This document shows positions 46,401-54,464 of a stretch of DNA of 64,000 nt, one piece after another. The position numbers and the translations under genes were made by a program. The notes under the pieces were generated by a model, which had not been told where the DNA came from, ran no database searches, and saw only the letters and a program-made list of their open reading frames with translations. The stretch's first letter is position 1, and each line of letters opens with the position of its first letter. The DNA is from Desulforegulaceae bacterium (GTDB taxonomy: Bacteria; Desulfobacterota; Desulfobacteria; Desulfobacterales; JACKCP01). The stretch is from assembly GCA_034006035.1 (NCBI GenBank), contig JAVETN010000001.1, positions 62,001 through 126,000 of the forward strand, written 5' to 3'.

Positions 46401-48418
46401 GGGGGCTTCTTGTTCGTCCGCTTTCAGAATTACTTCCAAGACAACAAGGATTGAAACATTGCTCTTGGTGCTGCCGGGCTTGCATATTCAACTTTCAGAA
46501 TTACTTCCAAGACAACAAGGATTGAAACCTGAAATAATAGGCGAACTTGAAACAGGATTGAATACTTTCAGAATTACTTCCAAGACAACAAGGATTGAAA
46601 CAAAACTGGGTAATGAGCGAGATTGCAGGTTTTGTTCTTTTAGAATTACTTCCAAGACAACAAGGATTGAAACCTTGAACTTCAAAAGTACAACTTTCAC
46701 GAATATCTTCTTTTAGAATTACTTCCAAGACAACAAGGATTGAAACATATCTACCATTCCACAAAACAAACCACTTGGGTCCTCTTTTAGAATTACTTCC
46801 AAGACAACAAGGATTGAAACCTGGGAAGAACACGATCTGCAAAAGAAGAAGACTCTTTTAGAATTACTTCCAAGACAACAAGGATTGAAACTTAAGTTTT
46901 TGTCCTGTATCTGAAAAACCCTTATTAACTTTTAGAATTACTTCCAAGACAACAAGGATTGAAACAATAATTTTGTCTAATAAAAATAAATTCTTCTTTT
47001 GCTTTTAGAATTACTTCCAAGACAACAAGGATTGAAACCATTGCCCATGAAGGCCTTGAACTATTACTCTGTCTTTTAGAATTACTTCCAAGACAACAAG
47101 GATTGAAACAATTCTTTATTGCCAGAAAGTTAAAAATTAATAAACTTTTAGAATTACTTCCAAGACAACAAGGATTGAAACTAAAACTTTCCGTCAATAG
47201 TCTTTATTTGGTCCTCTGCTTTTAGAATTACTTCCAAGACAACAAGGATTGAAACAATCGCTCCTGCGGCATTCTAGGCGCTATGGCGAGCTTTTAGAAT
47301 TACTTCCAAGACAACAAGGATTGAAACAAGCTGAACGCATTGCTTGATATGCAGGCGGACATCTTTTAGAATTACTTCCAAGACAACAAGGATTGAAACA
47401 GGGGAGCACCTCGGGGGCGAGCCGGTGAACCCCTTCTTTTAGAATTACTTCCAAGACAACAAGGATTGAAACAGAATTCTTTCTTTTCCTAAATATTTTT
47501 TTCTTTTTCTTTTAGAATTACTTCCAAGACAACAAGGATTGAAACTATAATTGAAGAATGCCATAAATATTTTGATTCTACTTTCAGAATTACTTCCAAG
47601 ACAACAAGGATTGAAACAAAGACCATAGAACTTGTACTTGCGGAAAATTTCATCTTTCAGAATTACTTCCAAGACAACAAGGATTGAAACGTCTTTTTGT
47701 GGTGGTGAAAAAATGATTCCAGTAACTTTCAGAATTACTTCCAAGACAACAAGGATTGAAACGCCTCTGAAGCAGGGTTAACAAATAAACCATTAAACTT
47801 TCAGAATTACTTCCAAGACAACAAGGATTGAAACAGCCATGCAGAATTGTTCTGTGTGGCTTTTTTTGTCTTTCAGAATTACTTCCAAGACAACAAGGAT
47901 TGAAACACCGCAAGAACATCTGCCAGAGCTAAATTATAAACCTCTTTCAGAATTACTTCCAAGACAACAAGGATTGAAACAATCTGTCCAGCATGCCTTT
48001 TCGTTCAAGCTGTTTTGCTTTCAGAATTACTTCCAAGACAACAAGGATTGAAACCAAACAGTAATACAAGTCTGGAACAGCTTGGAGCTGCTTTCAGAAT
48101 TACTTCCAAGACAACAAGGATTGAAACTAGACAGTTCTCATCATGGAATTTCTGAAAATGGCACTTTCAGAATTACTTCCAAGACAACAAGGATTGAAAC
48201 GATATTTTCTTGCGGGGAATGATACATGGAAAAAACTTTCAGAATTACTTCCAAGACAACAAGGATTGAAACTTCTCTGGCCGACTATGGCAGATAACAT
48301 GACGGTTTCTTTCAGAATTACTTCCAAGACAACAAGGATTGAAACGGCTTTCCAACTTCCATGGTTCGTGCAGGAAGAAAACTTTCAGAATTACTTCCAA
48401 GACAACAAGGATTGAAAC
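43450..48418 (+). CRISPR. CRISPR array, 69 repeats of 37 bp, 68 spacers, type I-B
   Basis: The repeat starts CTTTTAGAATTACTTCC and ends AAGGATTGAAAC. I counted 69 copies at an average period of 72.5 bases; spacers are 33-38 bases. All repeats are identical except position 5: T in repeats 1-41 and 45-57, C in repeats 42-44 (46421, 46492, 46565) and 58-69 (from 47581). Spacer 14 (44430-44466) equals spacer 37 (46093-46129). Spacer 4 ends and spacer 10 begins with the same 14 bases. The repeat has little self-pairing. Transcription is expected left to right from the leader. Spacer targets cannot be identified from the window. Confidence 0.98.
47835..47869 (+). terminator. Spacer 61 reads as an intrinsic terminator
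   Basis: AGCCATGCAGAA and TTCTGTGTGGCT pair over 12 positions (two are G-U), with a three-base loop TTG, then TTTTTTGT. The direction is that of the expected pre-crRNA, so it could stop array transcription before the last eight repeats. Confidence 0.6.
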
Positions 48419-48450
48419 AGCATTTGGACTCAAAGAGCAGACCAAATGCT
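48419..48450. other. Hairpin directly after the last repeat
   Basis: AGCATTTGG (48419-48427) and CCAAATGCT (48442-48450) are a perfect nine-pair inverted repeat with a 14-base loop starting at the first base past the array. No T-run follows. It may mark the array end or be part of an old, decayed spacer. Confidence 0.6.
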
Positions 48451-48500
48451 GAAAAATATTTCAAAAGTAAAGTCTTAAAAAATACAAAAGAGGTGATAAA

Positions 48501-48863
48501 ATGGGAAAAAGAAAGCTATTTATCGGGATTGATAAAGGGTATAAGTGGCAGATTTATGATGAAAAATACTCAGGTTTAGATGATATCCCTGATCTTCCGG
48601 GTGGTTATTCCCATGCTGAAGAGCTGGAGGGTATCTTTATAAGACTTCTGGTTAACAGAGGAAAAATGATAGAGGCTTTATCCCAGGATCTGGAAGATCT
48701 TAAAAAGATGGAGCCTTATTTTGATAAGTATGATTTTTTTAAGGAAGAGGTTGATTTTAAGGTTGGTTATTTTGAGGATGAATACAAACCTGTAGAAGAA
48801 TTTAGCGGTACTGTGGCAGGCGGGTTCAGGTTTATAATGGAAAAGCTTGAAGGTTATGAATAA
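48501..48863 (+). CDS. Hypothetical 120-residue protein downstream of the CRISPR array
   Basis: A good AGAGGTG site lies before the ATG. The protein starts MGKRKLFIGIDKGYKWQIYD, is rich in aromatic and acidic residues in its second half (MEPYFDKYDFFKEEVDFKVGYFED) and has no membrane segment or cysteine cluster. I recognise no family. It could be read through from the array transcript or use its own promoter. It is the last intact-looking gene before a run of transposon debris. Confidence 0.6.
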   Translation: MGKRKLFIGIDKGYKWQIYDEKYSGLDDIPDLPGGYSHAEELEGIFIRLLVNRGKMIEALSQDLEDLKKMEPYFDKYDFFKEEVDFKVGYFEDEYKPVEEFSGTVAGGFRFIMEKLEGYE

Positions 48864-49032
48864 GAAGAGCAATATAGCCGCAAATGGCCTGAGTTTTTTG
48901 CGACCGTTTAATCTTTTTGCTAGGTTTTGGCACTAGTTTTATGGAAGTTCCATTTTTAATAAATGTCCACATTTTCACATTTCAATGCTCTAATTCTGGG
49001 GGAAAAGAGGGTAGCTAAGCTTGATTTAGTTC

Positions 49033-49312
49033 TGGTAGCCTAAAATTGACCCACCCAAAGCAAACTTCTGATAATCTAAAAATATACAAAGACCAGATAT
49101 CAGGAGAGGAGATGATAAACGTGGATCAATATGAAATAGGCACAGCTTATAGAAGCTATGATAAAAAATCAGAGAAATTGTAAAAGAAACCGGACATTCA
49201 AGAAATACAATAAGAAAAGTCCTAAGAAAAGAACATAGGGTACTCAGAAAGACAAAGCCAGCCTTATCCTGTATTGGGCTCTTATATAAAAACAATAGAC
49301 AACTAGCCTGAC
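49033..49312 (+). pseudogene. IS21-family element remnant: left end and start of istA
   Basis: The segment TGGTAGCCTAAAATTGACCC resembles an IS21 left end. From the ATG at 49112 the reading begins INVDQYE, then a frameshift, then KIRE-IVKETGHSRNTIRKVLR, the N-terminal helix-turn-helix of IstA transposases, then another shift into YPVLGSYIKTIDN, the next IstA motif. Nothing of the catalytic domain or istB follows. At least two frameshifts and a truncation make it dead. Confidence 0.75.
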
Positions 49313-49350
49313 ACAGGGGAATATTAAACTTTCCATTATAAGTCCTTTTT

Positions 49351-49643
49351 TTATTCAATCCGGAATAAAGCTGATTCGATTTGGCCATTTTTACAATTAG
49401 GGCATTTTCCCGGCTTTTTGAATTTCTTTCTTTAAAAACAAAGCCACAGGAAAGGCAGCGAAAGGGTTCTACTAGTAGTTTTTTATTCTGGCGTTTTAAT
49501 GATTTTTCAGCAGAAATCAAATGTTCAAATACTTCTTTTTCCATGATACTGACGGATTGAGAGATATCTCGTATTGTTGCCGGCCCTTTGGACAGCAATT
49601 TTATAATTTCTTGTCTGATTGTATGTTTTCTTTCTTTTAGCAT
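49351..49643 (-). pseudogene. Frameshifted HTH + zinc-ribbon regulator (COG3357-like)
   Basis: The reading starts MLKERKHTIRQEIIKLL, has a helix-turn-helix-like ATIRDISQSVSIMEKEVFEHL and reaches FRCLSCGFVFKER. The frame then breaks at about 49420-49431 in an A/T-rich run; in the next frame it continues KFKKPGKCPNCKNGQIES and ends ALFRIE-stop at 49351. Joined, this is a normal small predicted regulator of about 97 residues with a four-cysteine ribbon. One missing base explains the break. It could be a sequencing error or true decay. Confidence 0.75.
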
Positions 49644-49981
49644 CGAATAAATTTTGCCTGACGGTAATATTTTTTTACTTTTAAAATAACTAACCCTCTT
49701 TTACGGTTAAACAGCCAATTTTGCAATCAAAATGGGCTGTTTAAAAAATAAGGTTAAATCAAATCTCTTTCGGCCGGCTTTTAAAAAGCCGGATAAATGG
49801 ATAGTCCACAGCAACTATACCCTGAATCAAAAGCCTTTATCCCCGCTGCCAGAAAAAAAAGGTTCATCCGGAAATCGCGTACTTCTAAGAAGAAAGACAT
49901 TAAAAAAATAATTTGAGAAAAAGAAAAGGACATGCTCAATTTTAATTTTTTGCACGCAAATACAAAAATAGAAAGAGAGAC
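49644..49981. other. Intergenic region with two strong palindromes
   Basis: The first palindrome (49707-49744) has arms TTAAACAGCCAATTTTG and CAAAATGGGCTGTTTAA, 16 of 17 matching, with a four-base loop. The second (49774-49792) is CCGGCTTTT-A-AAAAGCCGG. They separate the regulator pseudogene from the ISL3 remnant and may be transposon-associated ends, terminators or a small repeated element. No coding frame is seen. Confidence 0.6.
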
Positions 49982-50956
49982 ATGTCCACAAGTTTTATAT
50001 ACCATGCTTTATCATTAAGAGACCAGAATTATAAAAGAACTTTTTTTCAAAATGGAAAAGTCCTTTTTGAAGTTGAGCCAAAACCTAAATCCATAAAATG
50101 CCCTCAATGCAATAACAGGAATGTTGTGAAAAGAGGGAAAATTATTCGGGAATTAAAATCATTGGCTCTCGGCACAAAAATACATGGATTAAAGCCAATA
50201 TTCAAAGAGTCTGGTGTTGTAAATGCAATACTGTGCGACAAATTGAACTTAGTTTTGCAGATAATAAAAAAAGTTATACGAAAGCGTTTGCAAGGTATGT
50301 CCTTGAACTATCATCAAAAATGACAATTAAAGATATTGCCAGCCACCTCAACACAAGCTGGGATTTAATAAAAAGTATCCAGAAAGAGGATTTTAAGAGG
50401 AAATATAAAAACATTAAATTCGGCAAATTAAAAAGAATAGGTATTGATGAAATTTCAATAGCTAAAGGCCATAAAGATATGACAATTGTTATGGATCTGG
50501 ACTCAGGAAAAATAGTTTATGCAAATAAAGGAAAAGGGTCTGATTCTTTGACTGAATTTTTTAAAAAACTAAAAGCATCCAAAGCAAAAATAAAAGCTGT
50601 TTCAATGGCTTTTATTAAAAAAACCGAAAAATATTAAAAAAGAAATAGAAAAAAACCGATTGAAGTCAGCCTTAAGAATTAATGAACCTCTTGCCAAAGC
50701 GTATTATATGAAGGAAGAACTTAGGCAAATATGGTCTCAGTCAGATAAAGATAAAACTTCTGAAATCATAGATGACTGGCTAAGACTTGCAAGAGAATCA
50801 AAATATAAAATTATTATTGAGTTTGGTAATAAGCTTAAGATCTATAAAACAGGAATATTGAATTTTTATGACCATTCAATATCAAGCGGTCCGCTTGAAG
50901 GTCTTAACAATAAAATAAAAACTATCCTTATTGAATTGGCTTTTTTACCCCTTTAA
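49982..50956 (+). pseudogene. ISL3-family transposase, broken
   Basis: Three frame segments make one ISL3 transposase. 49982 onward gives the N-terminal zinc-finger half IKCPQCNNRNVVKRG; after a frameshift near 50180 the second half is RVWCCKCNTVRQIELSF, then the DDE core starts with RIGIDEISIAKGHKDMTIV. After VSMAF near 50610 the frame stops and the part that should hold the second catalytic Asp is deleted; the end (50660-50956) returns with SSGPLEGLNNKIKTI, which has the catalytic Glu. The element cannot transpose by itself. Terminal inverted repeats were not found. Confidence 0.85.
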
Positions 50957-51114
50957 ATCATCTACTTTTCCAGGCTTGAAAGGCATATTTTTTTATGTAA
51001 TACTCCTTTCATTTCAAATATCAGTCGTTTAAATCCTGGAGCAAAATTAATTGTCCATGGGAATAGGGCAAAGTCAGGATTTTAATTTTATATAACTATG
51101 CATAGGAGAAAAAT

Positions 51115-52545
51115 ATGAAATTGTCTCGTTTGTTTATGAGCTTTCTTGTTTTAAGTTTTCTTGTCACTTCGGTAGAAGCAGCTCCAAAAGCCTCTCGTTC
51201 GTCTAATACGATCAGGGTAGTGGAACCACTTACGGAAGAAACTCTAAAAATTGTCAAGACTGAAGCTGTTAAAATAGATCCTAAGCGTTTAGAGTTTAAC
51301 CTGAATAAAGTTTCAAATTCAGATATTGTCAAAATTTGTTCAATGTATCCAAAGATGAATTCACTTGTGGTTTCAAGAAGCAAAGATGTTACTGATATTT
51401 CTCCAATTGCTCAGCTCAAGTCTTTGAAAAGCCTGAATCTCTCACTGGATAATGTCAAAGATTTTACTCCCCTTTCTCAGCTTGTTCAGGTTGAGCGTCT
51501 CACTGTTGGGGGTGACAAAATTGGACCTGATCTTAAGTGGATGTCTGGTTTGGTAAACTTAAGTTATCTTCATATCAATGGTGGTTCACAACTTATTTCT
51601 CTGGAGGGGCTTCCTTCCCTGCCTGGATTGACAAGGGCAACTATAGGCAAGGTTAACGGTGCCAACCTTACTCCCATTACCATATCTTTGCCTTCCTTGA
51701 CCAAGCTGGAACTTACCGGTTCTACCATTAATGATCTTACCCCTTTGACCAAACTGGCAGATTTGAAAGAGCTGAGCCTTTATGGTGCAAATGTAAAGGA
51801 TTTTACGCCGCTTAAAAATTGTTCCAAATTAAAGACTTTGAACTATTATGCAACAAAAAATGCTGATTATTCATCCCTTGGACAACTAAAGCAGGTAACC
51901 TATCTAAAGGGCGGTCTTACTTCTTTGAGTGATATTTCTTTTGTGGCTGAATTACCTAATTTAAAAAGATTAGATGTGTTTGCCGAATACATTACAGACT
52001 ATTCTCCTTTGGCCAAGACCAATATAGAAAGGCTTCAAATCTGGAATATGCGTAAGCCTGTGGGTGATCTTGCTTCAGTAGGACAGATGCCCAAACTTAC
52101 CCGTCTAAAACTTTGGTCAGTTGATTATGCCACAAACACCAAGGCTCTTGCCGGGCTTTCTGAGCTTAAAGAATTTACCATTACTTCCGATTTCAATAAT
52201 AAGAGCAAGGATCCTTTTGATATGGATGCCGCAAAGGGGTGGGATAAAGTTGAAAAAATCGATATCACAAAGGCCATGCTCATTAATGGGGGAAATCTTT
52301 CCAATCTAAAAGAGCTTAAAGACCTGAAACTTAACAAAATAAATGAATCAGGTGAACCTTTCAGCCTTGCAGGTTTCAGCAATCTGCCCAAGTTGAGCTA
52401 TGTCTCAATCAGCTCTTCCAATGTTAAGGATATTGGTGTTCTAAAATCTTTGCCAAACCTTAAAAGACTGACCATTAATAAAGTATCTGTTCCTGAAGCA
52501 GATCTCCAGGGCTTTGCTCCCAATGTTAAGGTAACTATTAAGTAA
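51115..52545 (+). CDS. Secreted leucine-rich-repeat protein
   Basis: 476 residues. A signal peptide (KLSRLFMSFLVLSFLVTS, cleavage probably after VEA) is followed by about 15 LRR units of 20-24 residues of the SDS22/internalin type, for example LKSLKSLNLSLDNVKDFTPL and LADLKELSLYGANVKDFTPL. No transmembrane anchor or sorting motif at the C-terminus, so it is periplasmic or exported. Codon use is visibly richer in G+C than the neighbours, consistent with transfer. It lies in transposon debris. Ligand unknown. Confidence 0.85.
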   Translation: MKLSRLFMSFLVLSFLVTSVEAAPKASRSSNTIRVVEPLTEETLKIVKTEAVKIDPKRLEFNLNKVSNSDIVKICSMYPKMNSLVVSRSKDVTDISPIAQLKSLKSLNLSLDNVKDFTPLSQLVQVERLTVGGDKIGPDLKWMSGLVNLSYLHINGGSQLISLEGLPSLPGLTRATIGKVNGANLTPITISLPSLTKLELTGSTINDLTPLTKLADLKELSLYGANVKDFTPLKNCSKLKTLNYYATKNADYSSLGQLKQVTYLKGGLTSLSDISFVAELPNLKRLDVFAEYITDYSPLAKTNIERLQIWNMRKPVGDLASVGQMPKLTRLKLWSVDYATNTKALAGLSELKEFTITSDFNNKSKDPFDMDAAKGWDKVEKIDITKAMLINGGNLSNLKELKDLKLNKINESGEPFSLAGFSNLPKLSYVSISSSNVKDIGVLKSLPNLKRLTINKVSVPEADLQGFAPNVKVTIK

Positions 52546-52601
52546 TAATTCTCTTGGCAAGGTAAGGGGTGAAGTCTTTGCTACACGATTTAACTCTTTC
52601 T

Positions 52602-52648
52602 GGGTCTGTCAGTTTCTGGCAGACCTTGTGTGTTATAGTGATTAAAAA
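52602..52648 (+). repeat. Hairpin element, copy 2 of the cas1-start element
   Basis: GGTCTGTCAG and CTGGCAGACC pair around a TTT loop with one mismatch, followed by TTGTGTGTTATAGTG. It aligns without gaps with 34825-34862 (32 of 38 bases). Here it does not precede any cas gene; downstream lie decayed gene pieces. TATAGT could be a -10 box. Confidence 0.5.
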
Positions 52649-52721
52649 TTAAAATAAATAATAGCGCGGGAGTCGCGGGGTCGGACCAAAACAAAGTACT
52701 GAAATAACAGAATAAACAAAA

Positions 52722-53108
52722 TCAAATTACCCAGTTTTTAGCCCTAGAAGGCTCTTCACAAATTTTATTCTTAAGTTTTTTGAGTCTGTTTTTTATACTT
52801 TTTTCATTAGTTGTTACAGGGAAGATTTTAATTAATTCCAAATCATCATCAATAATATTCAAACTGTTCACATAACCTAAAATTTGAGGGAAATGTTTTT
52901 CTATTTGTTGAATATTTATGGATTTTTCTTTAATTTTATTTTCAATAAAGAAATCAAATAATCCTTTAATTCTGCCATCTGGTACTGATTGAGAATTTGG
53001 ATTTTTTATCTGATTATCGTATTTTATAAGTTCTAATGTAGAATCTTCCATTATGATTTGTAAAATATTTGTAACTGTATTTGAATTAAGTTTTTCAAAT
53101 ACAGCCAA
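52722..53108 (-). pseudogene. PD-(D/E)XK nuclease-like fragment
   Basis: The stretch SVPDGRIKGLFDFFIENKIKEKSINIQQIEKH has the P-D-x(n)-I-E-x-K spacing of a PD-(D/E)XK nuclease core as in DUF4263-type and defence nucleases. The reading frame runs upstream to about 53170 (TYSTTENQVKSTILAVFEK) without an ATG or GTG; only a TTG at 53108 would start it. With 128 residues and no typical C-terminal part it looks like a truncated gene. Confidence 0.45.
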
Positions 53109-53220
53109 TATTGTAGATTTTACTTGATTCTCAGTTGTGCTATACGTTGAAAAAATTGAACTTGATATAAAACTTCTTTTCTACTTATTACAATAATATT
53201 TGGAAGTAAAAAATTTTACT

Positions 53221-53349
53221 TCAAGAAACCTCATAATTTTCTATTATTTTTTTTAAATCAGAAATTATCTCTTCTACCATTTTTTGGGGTTTTAAAACTT
53301 TAGCATCAGATTCATAGGATAAAACCCATTTTTCATAAAATTGTGCTGT
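53221..53349 (-). pseudogene. C-terminal fragment of a second WYL-domain protein
   Basis: Translated on the reverse strand it reads QFYEKWVLSYESDAKVLKPQ, then MVEEIISDLKKIIENYEVS and stop, which resembles the C-terminal extension (WCX) of WYL regulators, where a W-x-L-S-F/Y-G-x-x-A-x-V-L-x-P pattern is usual. No N-terminal part remains. It differs from the WYL protein at 33871, so it is a separate relic. Confidence 0.5.
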
Positions 53350-53468
53350 TTACTTGATATTAAAGAAGATGAATATAAACCAGAAATAGATAATGTATTA
53401 AATAAACTTTTGCTTATTGAAAAAATATTTTAAATTCGGATTTTTGTACAATTTAAACTGGAGAAAAA

Positions 53469-53666
53469 ATGAATCTGGAATTATTTCAATCTATTATAAA
53501 ATTAAAAGATAATCCTGTAATTGTTATGGAAGGCAAAAGAGATATACCAGAATTTTACAGTAAAAAAGCATTTGAGCTTGGATATCATCTGGCTTTAAAT
53601 TTCGTTCCGGAAATGCAAAAGGTTCAGATGAGGCTTTTATAAAAGGAAGTGAGCTGGTTCAGTAGA
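53469..53666 (+). pseudogene. SLOG-like nucleotide-binding protein, fragment
   Basis: From the ATG at 53469 (GGAG-like site upstream) it reads MNLELFQSIIKLKDNPVIVM, EGKRDIPEFYSKKAFELGYH, then shifts frame into FRSGNAKGSDEAFIKGSELVQ and a stop. The R-S-G-x-A-x-G-S-D motif is the phosphate-binding loop of SLOG/DprA-like proteins, some of which act in defence signalling. A deletion joins the two pieces and the C-terminal half is lost. Confidence 0.5.
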
Positions 53667-53852
53667 CATAATACCTGGCTATCCTTATATTTTTTTAAAG
53701 TCTAGCTTTCAGTTTTTACTTTTAAACCTTGATTTGCAGATTTAAACTTTCCTGAATTAATAACATCAGTTTGGGAAAGCCTTAGTTTTGTATCGATTAA
53801 AATAATTAAAAAAAAAATCACAAAGAAAGTATTAAAATTTTAAATTTGGTTT

Positions 53853-54055
53853 TTTTAAAAAGGAGAGCAATTTGGTTGAATTTGATTTTAGCAAAAATGA
53901 AAAGTTTCATCTTTGTATTAATAATTATCAATACCCGGATCCAGGGATTGATTCCATAGGTTATGACAGAAACTGGTTAAGTGTTTATATCAAGGTAGAA
54001 ACCAGCAAAGACTCGTGGGAAAGCCAAAGTCCATCTTTATTGACATGGGAATTGG
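53853..54055 (+). repeat. 203-bp direct repeat, copy 1
   Basis: Matches 56018-56220 at about 92 percent without gaps, from AAAAAGGAGAGCAATTT through ATGGGAATTGG. Both copies hold the ribosome-binding site and first 60 codons of the same small gene. The two copies bracket the zraP-like and FMN-reductase genes. Confidence 0.9.
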
Positions 54056-54325
54056 AAATGATGATAAATGAATTTAAAAACCTCAAAAAAGAGCCTCTTA
54101 TCCAGGAAAACAATTTCCTTTATTGAACCAAATCTAATGTTTAAACTTTTTCCATTTGAAAGCGATGCTATTAGAATGCGTGTTTATTTTGACGCTGAAA
54201 GTAAACCCCAGTCATTTTCAAAAGATGAAGACTGCTTTATTGAAGGCTGGTTTTCATTGGAAAATTTGTTAGTGGTTGCTGATTCTCTTCAGGATGAATT
54301 AAATAAATATCCTTCAAGAAAATGA
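53872..54325 (+). pseudogene. Small immunity-like gene with a frameshift (WapI-like?), copy 1
   Basis: TTG start after AGGAGAG. The first frame reads FHLCINNYQYPDPGIDSIGY, DRNWLSVYIKVETSKDSWES and LLTWELEMMINEFKNL, then stops at 54126. The next frame carries on FIEPNLMFKLFPFES to a normal end at 54325. One extra base near 54105-54120 explains the split. Joined it is about 150 residues and resembles WapI-type immunity proteins (NWL-x-V ... SW ... L-T-x-E-L). No toxin gene is nearby. The family match is by eye only. Confidence 0.45.
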
Positions 54326-54344
54326 AAATTGTATTTTCAATAAA

Positions 54345-54367
54345 CCCTTGTGTCAGGGTAGTTGTCT
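54345..54367 (-). repeat. 23-base inverted partner of 49297-49319
   Basis: The reverse complement reads AGACAACTACCCTGACACAA then GGG; 49297-49319 reads AGACAACTAGCCTGACACAG then GGG on the forward strand, 21 of 23 the same. The pair points inward around 5 kb of accessory DNA (49297-54367). Confidence 0.5.
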
Positions 54368-54400
54368 TGTTTTTTGATTAAAAAATATTTTTTAATTTAA

Positions 54401-54444
54401 GTCCCTCCTCTTTCCTGTGCAATTGTATAGGAAAGAGGAGGGAC
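54401..54444 (-). terminator. Perfect 16-pair hairpin after the zraP-like gene
   Basis: GTCCCTCCTCTTTCCT and AGGAAAGAGGAGGGAC pair completely around a 12-base loop. It starts 20 bases past the stop at 54465 on the reverse strand and is followed by AT-rich sequence, so it is a likely terminator. Confidence 0.75.
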
Positions 54445-54464
54445 ACGTTGTATTAAAGTAAGCC

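Larger units (their letters stand above)
53109..53871. other. Stretch of decayed gene fragments
   Basis: No intact gene. It holds a WYL C-terminal fragment (53221-53349, reverse), a short forward stretch at 53346-53434 reading LLDIKEDEYKPEIDNVLNK to a stop, and a SLOG-like fragment (53469-53666, forward). The remaining bases are AT-rich and show nothing else. Confidence 0.55.

Noticed and set aside
45626-46855. Shared 12-base word CTGCAAAAGAAG in spacers 31 and 47 as another overlap
   Set aside because: The word is internal in spacer 47 and flanks disagree, so it is not a suffix-prefix overlap.
43459-48445. Many overlapping open frames on both strands with repeated LLELLPRQQGLK- or FNPCCLGSNSK-type peptides
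   Set aside because: They are translations of the 37-bp CRISPR repeat and its spacers, not genes.
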